Below are positions 11,331 through 23,800 of a stretch of 64,000 bases of DNA, piece by piece. This DNA comes from Osedax frankpressi (taxonomy: Eukaryota; Annelida; Polychaeta; Sabellida; Siboglinidae), in contig OZ038312.1 in the NCBI GenBank assembly GCA_964035775.1, positions 38,275,717-38,339,716 on the forward strand. Reading direction: 5' to 3'. Below the pieces are notes generated by a model, which was not told the origin of the DNA, did no database searches, and was given only the letters and a program-made list of their open reading frames with translations. The translations under genes were made by a program, and so were the position numbers. Each line of letters begins with the position of its first letter. Position 1 is the first letter of the stretch.

Positions 11331-12082
11331 TGTTCTACTGTAACAATTTGAATGTGGTAAATATGCTTATTCTATCTAAATAAATGAATTATTATTTAAT
11401 AATTATTACAATATTTATTAATTTATTGCAATTTGGTATTTCCTAAAAATAGCTATCATTATAGATTATTTATTACTAAAATTAGTTTAAATTCATAGAA
11501 TTGTAATAAATATTTACATGCATTATCAAATTCTTATAATTTAACATATAATTAATAAGCTAGTAATAAATAATAAATTAAATTAAAAATAATTATTATT
11601 TATTGAACTTTAGGATATTAATTAATCTAATAAAAATAGTTATTTTTACAATATAATATATAACAGCATTATATAAATTAACACACATTCTATTCTATGT
11701 ATATAAAAAAAGTAAAATTTATTTTAAGACCCAAGTTAACATATATAATCTACACCACTCACGCTACAATTGGACCACGGGCCTCATATATTATTTATAT
11801 TATAAATGGCACACAAAGCTCACTCTACTGCTTATCTAGAGCGCAGCATGTAATTATAGAAGGCTCTACACCTCAACTATATACAGACAATCTAATATGG
11901 CCACGCATCGCATATGTCAACCATATGTTCATACAATACCTTCCACGCATTTATCATAGCTTATATAAAGATAGATTTTATGCTGAAATATACATGTAAA
12001 TGATCAGTTGATATTGGAGATAGATTTGACATAAATGACATAAATAAGTTGATAGTTATATTATTTGTAAAAGTTATGTTAC

Positions 12083-12097
<15 letters not shown>

Positions 12098-12138
<41 letters not shown>

Positions 12139-12143
12139 TATAC

Positions 12144-12194
<51 letters not shown>
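12098..12194. repeat. (TA)n microsatellite
   Basis: Nearly 100 bp of TA with a few TACATA interruptions. Confidence 0.97.
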
Positions 12195-12202
<8 letters not shown>

Positions 12203-13009
12203 ATATATGTGTGTGTGTATGTATCGATCGTTAATAATTTCTGTCAATCGATATACAGCCGATATTATCCAATAATAATTAATTAATAGAAAGCGTTTGA
12301 AAATCAATATTATAACCGTATGTAAAGCATTGCAACATATTTTCAAAATAATATTGATATATAATTGAAATAAAATGATCTGCAATTTGTATATGACATA
12401 CGTAATTTGTGCACGGGTGAATGAAAGTATTATGTAATCTTGGATAATAGTATATCGAGTGATATCACTCTATATATATATATATATACACATACACACA
12501 CACACACATATATATATATTATATATATATATATATATCATTCATCAGATGGTATAGACGAAATAATAACATATTTTATATAATTATAAGATTAATTTTA
12601 TTATGAACGATAATTAAAATATGCAGAATTCAAGATGTTTTATATATACGAATATAGATATTTTTATATAATATTCAATTACCATAGTGAATAGAAAAAT
12701 AACAGACGTAATTAAATATACAATATGTTAATATAATATATTATATATAATATACGAGAACACGTGTAATATAATGACATAATATAGTTTTAAGCTTATA
12801 TATTGTATATATACAATACAAATTATGTATATTAATAAAAAATAGTCTTTTAATATATATTATATGAAAAATAATATATAATATATTCTTATATATTATA
12901 TAATTCTGTTATCATAAATATCAATAATGTATTGCTGAATATTATAAATGTGTAATATATATCATCTATTTTAATATTATTTCCTACGTGTATAACCAAT
13001 TTATTTATA

Positions 13010-13045
<36 letters not shown>

Positions 13046-13167
13046 CATAAAGAATAACAACAATATATGTATAACAGAGTATGGTAATCTCAAGGTTTAT
13101 ATATCTATTCAAAGATTACATATTAATATATCATTATTCATAGTTTCTTTGTTATGGATAACAGTAT

Positions 13168-13251
<84 letters not shown>

Positions 13252-13355
13252 GGTGTTAATACACACACAAACAAACACACACCTATACATACACACATAA
13301 ACATACACACACACACACACACACACCTACACATACACATACACACCTACACACA
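13168..13355. repeat. Compound microsatellite (TA)n-(TG)n-(CA)n
   Basis: TA repeats to about 13228, then TG to 13250, then ACACAC-rich DNA with ACAAACA and ACATACAC interruptions. The TG and CA halves are inverted relative to each other and could fold back. Confidence 0.95.
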
Positions 13356-16300
13356 TACATATACGCGTAATTAGATTACTTTATGCAAATAATGCTATAT
13401 ATAAGGTTATAATATGCACATGGATTTGGTCAGCTTTTCATATAAGCTGAGCACACATAAAATATCCACTGAATAATATTAGCAGACTGGAAGCAAGCTG
13501 CATATAAAGTTAATTCATTTTGCAAGCATTATAGTATCGGATACAATAGCTATAAATCAACATTGGGTGGTAAATAGGCTATTTCAATATCACGAATATA
13601 TTATTACATTGACCACTAATGTAACTGAATAAAGGAGAAAAGACAGTATTGCATTTTGGATCAAGAAACTTTAGCTTTTACAAGGGTCAACATGTTCTTT
13701 TCATGAAATTTACAAGCTATTTAGTGAATTTTAAAAAAAAGAGAGAGTGCATATAATACAGTCTTAAATATGCAAGCTAACATATAAGTTACAAAGAATA
13801 TGCACTTATATTATTGTGTAAAGTAACATTATTAGGTATAGAAATTAACATTTATTCACATTTTATAAATATAAATTAGAAAATATATATTTTTTTAAAT
13901 TAGCATTTTTTTTCCTTATAATTTATAAATATTATATTTTTAATTGTATTATTATTATAATGAAAAATACTGACTTTATAACATCACATCCATATCTTAA
14001 ATTGACAACAATATCAATGAGGAGAAGTAAACGGAAAAGATATAATTTGGGGGTGGGGCTACCACGAATATTCATAATGCGTATCTAAGAACGCTATGCC
14101 GTTACTTTAATCACGGATGTCATAAATATATTATTTAAACTTACCTATAGAGCAAATTACAAATGCTTTGAATTTTATTTATCCAATATATATTATGTTA
14201 CTAAATGCTTATCAAAATCATTTATAAATTAGCTGCAATTTGAAAAAGGCCAGTACAGTTTTACTGCAAATATAAACTTTATGAAAGTGACGCTCGTTTG
14301 TTATTTAATATTTGATTGACATCACGAATATATTTTAAATAATTAAATATTTCACGATATTAAAATGTATTTGTTATAATGTTTATTGATATATAGTTAT
14401 TAATTTAATAAATTTATTATTTTTATATTAGTTTATTTTATCAGTATTATTTGAAATATATTAATCGAAAATTGAAAATATATTATTTATTACTCATGTT
14501 TTCTTTTCATATATAAACAAAAACAAATTATATTTGAATTTGAAAATTACATTTATGTATAATTCTTATTTATTTTGATGTCGTTAATAATAATTTAATA
14601 ATATAAAAATACAATTAAAATAATTATATTTTATTAGTCAATAATATTTTGCATGTATATTCATAAACAAATTATATTTACTTTACATATGTAACAAATA
14701 TATGCATAAATTGTGTTCATTGCATAATATCACAAACTTTAGCATATATGTATAATATCTTATGTTTTTATATTGTAAATAAACATATATATAGTAGATG
14801 ATTTCGAACTAGTATAGTATAAAAAAACATAGTATAATATATCATAATTACGTTAGAGTATTTATTAATAACTGAACCTACAAATGTATGTATCATGAAG
14901 TATATATTCTCTGAAAGTAATGAACAAAAAAAAATTAATGTATACAATCAATAGGTAATTGATTTTAATTTGATTATACAGTATATGGAATATACTGAGA
15001 TAGAAAAACGAATTGAATTTTATAGTTTACTATTCTTAGAAATATGATGATATTATTTTTATAATAATTAAATAAAATATTGATAACGAATTCAAATCTA
15101 AAGATTAGTTTCGAATAGTAGACCATTATCTTATCATTTTCGTATTTCTAAAATATGCTTATATGTTGAGGAAATCACTGATGAAGGAGATTCCCACATT
15201 AAGTTAATATATATTTGTAAAATACGTTATCCTGCGAATACATATATTGGAATGTATTGATTGTGGTCATTTAAACACAAGTATAATGTAATCTGTTTTT
15301 AGTATTAGCAATACTTTGTATATGAGTTGAAGTACTTTTTGAATACAATTGGTAATACTCATTATTAATAGTAGTTTTAGTAGTGGTAGTAGTTTATGTT
15401 TTAGTAACAGTAGCAACTACTTTTACCAGTAGATTTAGCAGTAGTTTTTATAATAACCGTAGTTGCAATAGTAGTTAAAATATAAATGCTTATAATATAT
15501 TTTTAATAAACTCAATTATTTTTTATGAATCATAATAAATATAGTTATATAATATGTAAGAAAGTATTTAATAATTTAGTCTTTTATATAAAAAATTAAA
15601 TAATTAGTAAATACTTTAGTATTACTTTTTAGTATTAACCAAAATTACCATTATATAATCTAGGGTATTAGTAAACATGATATATTACCAGTTATGTGTT
15701 GTATATATATATATCCGTTTTGATATAATTTCAAATTAATATTATTTGTATACACATCAAAATAGATTGAAGAGTAGCGATAATTTAAACATTATTGGAC
15801 TCTAAGAATTTGACAAATAATATACGAGTGAATTATAATTCTATATTTAGATACCGCTGTATAGGATGAGTAATATACATAGTTGTATAATTTATGTAAT
15901 CGAAATTAAAATGTGCCTTAATTCACAGATCGTATTGATACTATCAACACCTCTGTATACCAAGTGTACAGATACTTTACCACAATATAATAATATATGT
16001 GTTAATGTGTTTCACTTTATAAGGATCGAATATATTTTACAGTGAAAATGTAAAGATGTTGAAGCGAAGTGATATAAGTTATAAGTGTATATAATTGATA
16101 TGATGCCGGTTGATAATCTAACGTTGATAATCTAACTATGATAAAGTTTCTACACCCGTATGGAGAAATACATATTGCATGTGCAATTTGGAGAAAGTAT
16201 TAAAATCATTGGAAAATATCTCACTCCATCATACGTTAACTCATGATAACAATTGTTACTTGGTATTATCATAATGTATGATATTCTATTTAATGGACTA

Positions 16301-17710
16301 ACACAATCGCTGGTATCTTATTATACAATGTATTTCAATGATCTGTAGCTTAATTATCAACTTAGTATAATTAATATAATTAAATCTATAAAATATTATT
16401 TTAATGGCAAATAAATTATTTCATAAATAATATGATTACAAATTTAAATTAATTGAAATATATAAGTAATAATTAGTTATAAAATTTAAATTCAAATGGA
16501 TAATAATATCTATTATAATTATTATTGAAACAGTGAATTATTGTATACAATTTTCCGTAAAGTAAACTAATATAAATTTTTAATATATTTTGAATTATAT
16601 CGCTAATATTTATAATAAATTCATATTTATAATTAATTCATATTTATTATGTAATATTTATATAAAATCATTATATATTATTACATAACTATTACATATA
16701 AACTACATATTTAATGTTACTTAAATTATACTCTTGATGCAGATGTATATACATTTACTATATGTGTAATGACTATATAGTAAATGTAAAAGTGTTTTAT
16801 GGTTTCACAAAACAGTAAATATACATGAATATATATTATAGCATTGGTTTCCAACATATTCGTGTATTATGCGTATTATTATTTATTTGCTAACAGCAAT
16901 AGGCATTTTGAAAAAGTTTCAAGAACAAAAGTAAGGTAACAAATAGTTAATTATAGATGACAAATGATGATTATGTAGACTATATCTAATTCTATTACAA
17001 TGTATCTTTCTAACAGAATTGATCAATAGTGATTTCCACAAATATAGACCAATGTTTCGTAGGACACGGAAGATTAAGTTATCGATATGTATATGGGGAG
17101 TCAACATTAATATATATAATTGATATAGATTGATGGTGTCCTATGCAAGGAAGTATATGTCGAAGTGTGAGTGATTGTTTTATGTATTAGGGGCATAAAT
17201 GCCCAGGCGTTACGCTGTAAAAATATTTATGAACTGTTGGCAGTATTTAACAGTATTTAGTTTGTTTATGGGGGAACCAGGAAATGAGAGTTGGCGAGTA
17301 GATGGTCATTTCACCGTAATTTTAAGTTGTCTAATAGAATATTTGATACTACAGAATAGTAGGGTATTTATATTTACAGTTAAGAACTGTACTTGACGTG
17401 TATTACAAAAAGTACATTTATTAATATTTTATTTATTTTTAATTATTTAATAATTTTTCTAATTCTGAACATTAATACGTTATAATTATCTTACATGGAA
17501 GTAATATAAGATATAAATGGATAGTTGGAGTGACAAATAACATCACAGTTGGAAGCAGAGTATAACGGAGTTATGGGAATATTATTAATTACCAAATTAG
17601 AATAAGGTATATATTATTAGAGGTATATTATTAGAGGATATATTAATTATTTTAATAGTTGTTTGATTTTAGAGGGAGATTTCTATAGTTACTATAGCTC
17701 CTATATATAT

Positions 17711-17756
<46 letters not shown>

Positions 17757-18289
17757 TAGTCATTATCATTCACCCATTTTATGTAACTACCTTCATTAAT
17801 AATAACTATGCAGGTACAGTAGCGCTATAAATAACCACTGAAATGGTATAGAAGGTAATAATTTGTTAATTATAATACTATAGTATTAATACTAAAGATT
17901 ATAATAAAAGATAATACTACTACTACGAAAACTTCACTTTATAACTATTTATGTTAATATTATAAATTCAGTGTTTTTAATTTTGTATCTACTTTATTGT
18001 GTATAAATAATCTAGTTTCTTATTTAACAAATAATTTTGACAACGGTAGGAAATAAATATCATAGTTTTTCAATGTGAAACCAATTTTTCGCTATTATAT
18101 ATGAATGTTAATTTTTAATCCTATACCCGAAATAAAAAATTAAATGTAAATACATTAATTTGTAAATTAATATTACAATTGGTTGAAAAGTGTTGGGATC
18201 TTTCTTGAATTTGTCTATATTCTTTATTTCTTATAAATAAAGAGTGGTGTTCTACAGACTTGTGGCATATCATAGGAAAAGTACAGTGA

Positions 18290-18900
18290 AAATGAAGTTG
18301 GTCAATAGTAGTCGTGTGTTGGATTCAGTTGGTTTGGAATACAAGAGAAGGCTATGTTATTGTACGACGACTTTTGAATAGATCGCATAGTTATAACGAC
18401 ATATTTCGATGGACGGAGGAGTATGTTATGTAAGTATCCATTCTCTATTTAAGATCCAGGTCCTCCTAGTATGATCTGTTATTCGAATACTATTATGTTG
18501 AGCTCTATGATATATACAGTTAATAACTCGGATAGCGGCGCTTTGAATTGATTCCAATGCCTTATTTGCAGTATAATATTGCAGTAATCTAAAGTTGAAA
18601 GTACTAGCATTATCACTAATTACTTACAGGTATAGTAATTAATATAATTTATAATTTTGTATAATTGATTGTAGGTCTACAATTTTTATGAGAGATAAAG
18701 TTTGATGCATCAAAATTGTAATCAAAAATATGTTTTGACCCATTAAAAATATTTATCTTTGGTTGATTTAGTTGAAGAAAGTTTTTTATTCCGAAACCAA
18801 TAGTTAAGTTATTCATACATAAGTTTAATCATTCGTGGTCTCCATTATCTTTTCAATTATATTCCTTTCAGAACATTTGAAGATCATTAGAATATGATTA
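18290..18900 (-). mobile_element. Decayed LINE (CR1/L2/Jockey-like) reverse-transcriptase 3' remnant
   Basis: Reading the minus strand, three short motifs occur in family order but in different frames. First is LQLNQPKINIFNGSK (about 18780-18725), like the LNxxKTExxxFG segment of LINE reverse transcriptases. Next is VLSTLDYCNIIL (about 18620-18580), like the well-known S-x-LDYCN motif. Then comes KALESIQSAAIRVIN (about 18575-18530), like the LxxLQxxQNxAxRL segment that follows. Frames change between motifs and stop codons are frequent, so the copy is inactive. The minus-strand open frame at 19916-19668 (with IRSYLKTDR) may be an upstream piece of the same element, but this is weaker. No poly-A tail or target duplication was found. 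Confidence 0.55.
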
Positions 18901-20605
18901 AAAGCTTATAGTATGATGCCGTGAGATGATTTTGAAAATATTATGTAGGTTGGATAGAGAAGAATTGATTATACTACTGATTGTTAGATTATAATTGGAT
19001 GATAATTACAATCTCGAGTGGTTACCGCTTCAACCACAGTCCGATAATCATTTTATTAAAGCATCACGAGTTAGAGTGCCAAAAGCTACTGACATAGGGC
19101 ATATATACTATAGTAAGAAAACAGCCATGTTCATTATTAATAATATTATAGTTGAATCTACGGAGAACAGTATCTGTGCTTTTTCTAGGATCTTTGTATC
19201 GTTACAATATTTTATTTTGACATACGTATATTCCAATGATATTAAAGAATATCGACCTGTAATGGTTTAGATAATTAGTTTAATAACCAGCTTATTATTA
19301 ATTGCTTTAGCGAATTATCCATAACTTTGTATAGAATAGCATTTTAAAATTATATATCAATACTTTATATGAAATGCGATGAGGTGAAATGAAAAATTAC
19401 ATGGAGATTACTTAAAGCTCGATGGTCTTAATTGACATTGACGTTGGTCATAGGATTATTGACTGTAGTATGCATTCAAAAGGAGGGCAATTCAAAATAA
19501 TTGAAAGATGATGTACGATTATATAGAAATTTTAGATATATTTCGTAAATGGCTACTCATCGCTAATGACTTATATTTTCATTACTGAAGTAAGTCGCAA
19601 AGTTTTTAATCGAGGTTACTTAGTTTTGGCAAAGTTCGTTACGTGTACTTGATAAGTAGATTATTAGCTATCTAGTATTATTTGTTATGGTTTTTATCAT
19701 AAATTGGCATACTAGCAGTATTGTATAGCGATCTGTTTTCAAGTAGGATCTGATTGTCTTGATGCTGTAATGTAATATAAGATGTTTGAAAATGTGTAGT
19801 GTTACGGTAGTACCTCTATCTAAGTAACCTTCTGTGACGTACACATTCCTAGTCCTACCAATAGTTATTTCGTCGAAACTAATATTGTATACGAGTACAA
19901 ATCGATTTTTCACCATAAAAATAATTTCCCTTTTATTTCCTATCTCCGATATTTCAATGAAACTTAATTCGTATTAATTTCGTATAAGTCGTATTAAAAA
20001 TAGGCCGTAATCAATCACAGTTATTTTTGTTTAGTCATATAAGGATTGGGTAAACCTAAATCACACCTAAAATCAAATTCAACATATTAATTTGATAATA
20101 TAGTATTCGGTCTGGATTAAAGTTATGACCTAAATTATAACGGATACAAATTATAATAATAAAAACCAGCGAAACATTCGTTAACTATAGTTAGTTATAA
20201 ATAAGTTAACTATAAATAGTTAACTATCGACGTATACGTCGATTGATATGTATCTGCCCAACCAGTTATGTCGTTGATATACTATAATATTATTACTATA
20301 TTATAGGATAATCTATGAGATATTTGGAGAGTTTATCATATAATTATTTTAGGATATTAATAATAAATATTAATCTAATATCACATTTCAGAGTTAATAT
20401 ATAACAAAAAAAACTAGGTTATGACCAATCAGCATTTAGTTAATAAATAGAACACTCAGAAGGTATTTCATAACTCTTATAGTAAACAATTTTCGATTTC
20501 ATTTTATATAATCAATATCCGTTATAGAATGTATACGGTATATAAATATATTAATATTGTTTATATTAATGTATTATTTACGACTTTGAACTACCGGATT
20601 ATATT
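18901..20605. other. AT-rich intergenic DNA, nothing clear
   Basis: No gene supported. It contains a perfect 18-bp palindrome (ATCGACGTATACGTCGAT, 20226-20243) next to a cluster of GTTAACTA/TAGTTAAC motifs at 20175-20230. Short open frames (18995-19270 plus, 19668-19916 minus) have no recognisable domain; the second may belong to the neighbouring LINE remnant. Confidence 0.6.
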
Positions 20606-20609
20606 CATA

Positions 20610-21480
20610 TTCGAGAGTTGCCCGTGTAGTTAACTTGATCCCGCCGGGCCCATGGACTAAAACAACAACACGACAATAACAATACACTGCTCGACCATTG
20701 TTCCCCACCGGCCCACAATACAACTTCGCGGAAAGAGAAACAAGCGATTGCGTAACCGCCGGCTGCAGTGACGTAACGTTTCTCTTCGTAATACGTTGGG
20801 TGGGCGTATCGCCGAGTTAAGGGGCGTGTCCCATTGTACAGCCGCTGAGACGTACTTTCTGAGTTAGTTTCGCGAAAGCCTAGAAGTGTAGCTTTACTCG
20901 ACGATGATACAATCTTCCGTATAGCATAGCACCGAGTACCGTATACGTGCACCTATACCTACACCTAAACGGCGTAGACTTGCACCAACAGCTTAGCCCT
21001 ATACACCTGCTCCTATGCCCGATACCTGTACCCCCGACACTACATATTAGCCTTTTATTACTTCCCCTATATCGTAGCCGCGAATACCTGCTAATATTCT
21101 TTTCACCCGAACGACGTACGCTTCCAATCGACCACCCCCCCGTTAGACAAGAGCTATACGGGCAGATTGCTTGATCTCTTGGTGATCTTTTTTGCAGCGG
21201 ATTACAGCCCGCGCCTAAACCGTTAGTAGAGGTCAACTTCTCACCGCTAACGCTTCTCCCCCTTGCACAACCCGACGCTCCACCCGCAGGGCCTAACGCC
21301 CGCCACGGGTATAACGCCCGCCACGGGTATAACACCCGCCACGGGTATAACGCCCGCCACGGGTATAACGCCCGCCACGGGTATAACGCCCGCCACGGGT
21401 ATAACACCTCTACTTTACTATCGGTTATGACTACCGCCAACTCACCGCTTAACGTTCCGACCCTAAATCCTCAATTTATG
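20610..21480. other. GC- and CpG-rich island in AT-rich DNA
   Basis: Base composition shifts abruptly to GC-rich with many CpG dinucleotides, then back to very AT-rich DNA near 21600. Open frames exist on both strands (21440-20880 minus, 186 codons; 20947-21174 plus, 75 codons). I recognise no domain, and part of the minus frame is the translated 18-bp repeat (YPWRAL). Alternatives are a CpG-island promoter, a gene remnant or an inserted foreign segment; the sequence alone does not decide. A plus-strand pyrimidine-rich TTTTTTGCAG near 21190 looks like a splice acceptor. Confidence 0.6.
21291..21415. repeat. GC-rich 18-bp tandem repeat, about 7 copies
   Basis: Units of CGCCCGCCACGGGTATAA, almost identical, with single C/A variants at the start of two copies. 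Each unit contains the imperfect palindrome CCCGCCACGGG. The minus strand translates as YPWRAL repeats. Confidence 0.96.
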
Positions 21481-21523
21481 TTCAATGCCTCTAGTACCCC
21501 GTTCCTGGCGTACAATGTACGCC

Positions 21524-21562
21524 GTAAACTGTACGGCGTACACTGTACGCCGTACAGTTTAC
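21524..21562. repeat. Perfect inverted repeat, 18-bp arms with 3-nt spacer
   Basis: Left arm 21524-21541 (GTAAACTGTACGGCGTAC), spacer ACT, right arm 21545-21562 is its exact reverse complement. Flanked on the left by another GTACGCC copy (GGCGTACAATGTACGCC, about 21507-21523), so two nested dyads overlap. It lies at the edge of the GC-rich island. Confidence 0.95.
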
Positions 21563-21674
21563 ACCTCGTACTATATCGAATACTTTAATTAAACTTGATA
21601 GTATAATATTATAATGTATATTATAATATATACTATATAGTATATTTTAATATTATTTATAATTTATTATATAT

Positions 21675-21709
21675 TATGATGTATAATATATAGTATATTA
21701 TACATCATA
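21675..21709. repeat. AT-rich inverted repeat, 16-bp arms
   Basis: Arms 21675-21690 (TATGATGTATAATATA) and 21694-21709 are exact reverse complements with spacer TAG. It sits in a longer run of near-palindromic TATA-rich sequence (21600-21740). Confidence 0.9.
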
Positions 21710-22451
21710 TTATAATATATTATACTGTATATTAAATCATCACCGATATTTAATACGCATTAATGAATTCCAATATGTTCAGAATATGCAGTCATTACGT
21801 TATTGAGAAGTTTATTGCAGTAGTTGGGGGTATTTAGTGATGTATCGAGCGTTTTAATGGGCGTGTTCAGTTCTGGTATGGGCGTATTTAGTAATGTAAT
21901 GGGCGTGTTGAATACCGTGTAGTAAGCCCTTAAATATTATATTACACATAAACACAACGCCGTTGTACACCGTACAAAGTACAGTGTTACCTGTTACTAG
22001 TCACATAATGGATTAGGCAGTGTACTATGTATACTATAGTCTATATAGACATCAACTTCTTACTGAAGTTTTCGATCTGGCATATTAGTTGAACAGAGTA
22101 CATATCGATTTTAAGTTAGATTTTAAAGTATCAATAGATTTTATAAACGTATGCTATATGGTGGATGGAAGGTTATTACAGATTTTCGAGGCATATAAGG
22201 AGAATGATATTTGTCGGGCGGAGATAAGATCGATTACAATTGAATACAATTTCTGAGTTTTTAAGTTTTTTTAATGTGAGGTTATTTAATGTATACTTTT
22301 AGAAGGATGAATTGCGGTAGTCAAAAGGAGATATATTAAGGAAACGGCCAGTGTTTTCACACGAGCTACTTTTAGTGTTTAGTGTTTTAATGGGAATATT
22401 TATTAGTGAGTGATAGTGATTAGCGATAGAGTGTATGTGTTTAGTATTGCC

Positions 22452-22458
<7 letters not shown>

Positions 22459-22508
<50 letters not shown>
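22459..22508. repeat. (TA)n microsatellite
   Basis: About 25 TA units. The surrounding open frames of about 100 codons are not supported as genes. Confidence 0.97.
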
Positions 22509-22509
<1 letters not shown>

Positions 22510-22754
22510 TATTAATTTGTGGGACTATTTTTTATAATAATATATCAAAGCAAAGTGTTAAATCAGCTACATTGTATTTAATACATATGATGATATATAG
22601 TGGTGTGATACTATCTTATTATAATATATTTGGTGGTATAATATTCAGTTATGTAAGGAGACTAAGTGATATAGTGACGTGGGAGAAGATGGAGTATTGT
22701 AGCGGTGTATTTGTTTAAGGAATATTAATGATATAATAGTTTAGGTAATTAATA

Positions 22755-23275
22755 ATTGAGTGATGTACGGGTATAGGGATGTAGGGATGTAGTGGTGTAG
22801 GGGTGTAGTGGTGTAGTGGTGTAGGGGTGTAATGGTGTAGTGGTGTAGGGATGTAGTGGTGTAGTGGTGTAGTGGTGTAGTGGTGTAGTGGTGTAGGGAT
22901 ATAGTGGTGTAGTGGTGTAGGAGTGTAGTGATGTAGGGGTAAAGTTATGTAGGAGTGTAGTGGTGTAGTGGTGTAGTGATGTAGGAGTGTAGGAATATAG
23001 TGGTGTAGTAGTGTAGGGACGTAGTGGTGTAGTGGTGTAGGGGTATAGTGATGTAGTGATGTAGTGGTGTAGGGATGTAGGGGTGTAGTTATGTAGGAGT
23101 GTAGGAGTGTAGGAATGTAGTGGTGTAGTAGTGTAGGGGTGTAGTGATGTAGGAGTGTAGTGATGTAGGAGTGTATTGGTGTAGTGGTGTATGCATATAG
23201 TGGTATAGGGATGCAGTGGTGTAGGGATGTAATGATATATGGACATAGTGTCATAGGGTGTAGGCATATATTGGT
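22755..23275. repeat. Minisatellite (GTGGTGTA)n / (GGAGTGTA)n
   Basis: Degenerate 8-bp units, mainly GTGGTGTA, GGGATGTA and GGAGTGTA, over about 500 bp. Two overlapping minus-strand open frames (His/Tyr/Thr/Pro-rich) are repeat translation. Confidence 0.94.
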
Positions 23276-23370
23276 ATATGCATTATAGTATAGGGTTTGA
23301 GTAGTTAACTCGTATAATATTTGAATAGAAATAAGTTAGAGTATTGTAACAGCCATGTGTTAAAGGTTTA

Positions 23371-23800
23371 AACTTTATACCTTACCCTACACCTTACCCT
23401 ACACCTTACCCTACACCTTACACTACACCTTACCCTACACCTTACTCTATACCTTACCCTACACCTTACCCTACACCTTACCCTACACCTTACCGTAAAC
23501 TTTACCCTACACCTTACCCTACACCTTACCCTACACCTTACCCTACACCTTACCCTACACCTTACCCTACACCTTACCCTACACCTTACCCTACACCTTA
23601 CCCTACAACTTACCCTACACCTTACCCTAAACCTTACCCTACACCTTACCCTACACTTCACCCTACACTTCACCCTACACCTTACCCTACACCTCACCCT
23701 ACAACTTACCCTACACATTACCCTACATCTTAGCGTACACCTTAGCGTACACCTTACACTACACATTACACTACACATCTACACTACACATCTACACTAC
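23371..23800. repeat. Telomere-like 12-bp minisatellite (CCCTACACCTTA)n
   Basis: About 34 copies of CCCTACACCTTA, with CACTACACCTTA and GCGTACACCTTA variants towards both ends. The complementary strand reads TAAGGTGTAGGG, which resembles a degenerate TTAGGG telomeric repeat. The Arg/Cys/Val-rich minus-strand open frame over it is repeat translation. Confidence 0.94.

Larger units (their letters stand above)
11331..18289. other. AT-rich intergenic DNA upstream of the homeobox gene; microsatellites only
   Basis: No gene recognised. The stretch holds TA microsatellites at about 12098-12194, 12468-12540 (with a TACACACA core), 13015-13040 and 17705-17755, and a compound (TA)n(TG)n(CA)n run at 13168-13355. 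The open frames of 60-100 codons (11697-11999 plus, 16919-17107 minus, 17199-17396 plus) show no recognisable domain and have the base composition of the surrounding DNA. The promoter of the homeobox gene should lie in the first part of this stretch, but I see no defined element. Confidence 0.7.

Noticed and set aside
11697-11999. 100-codon plus-strand frame in AT-rich DNA
   Set aside because: No domain, codon composition like the flanking intergenic DNA, and no splice or start context.
20880-21440. 186-codon minus-strand frame in the GC-rich island
   Set aside because: No recognisable domain; a large part is the 18-bp repeat (YPWRAL). GC-rich DNA gives long frames by chance, so it is kept only as a composition feature.
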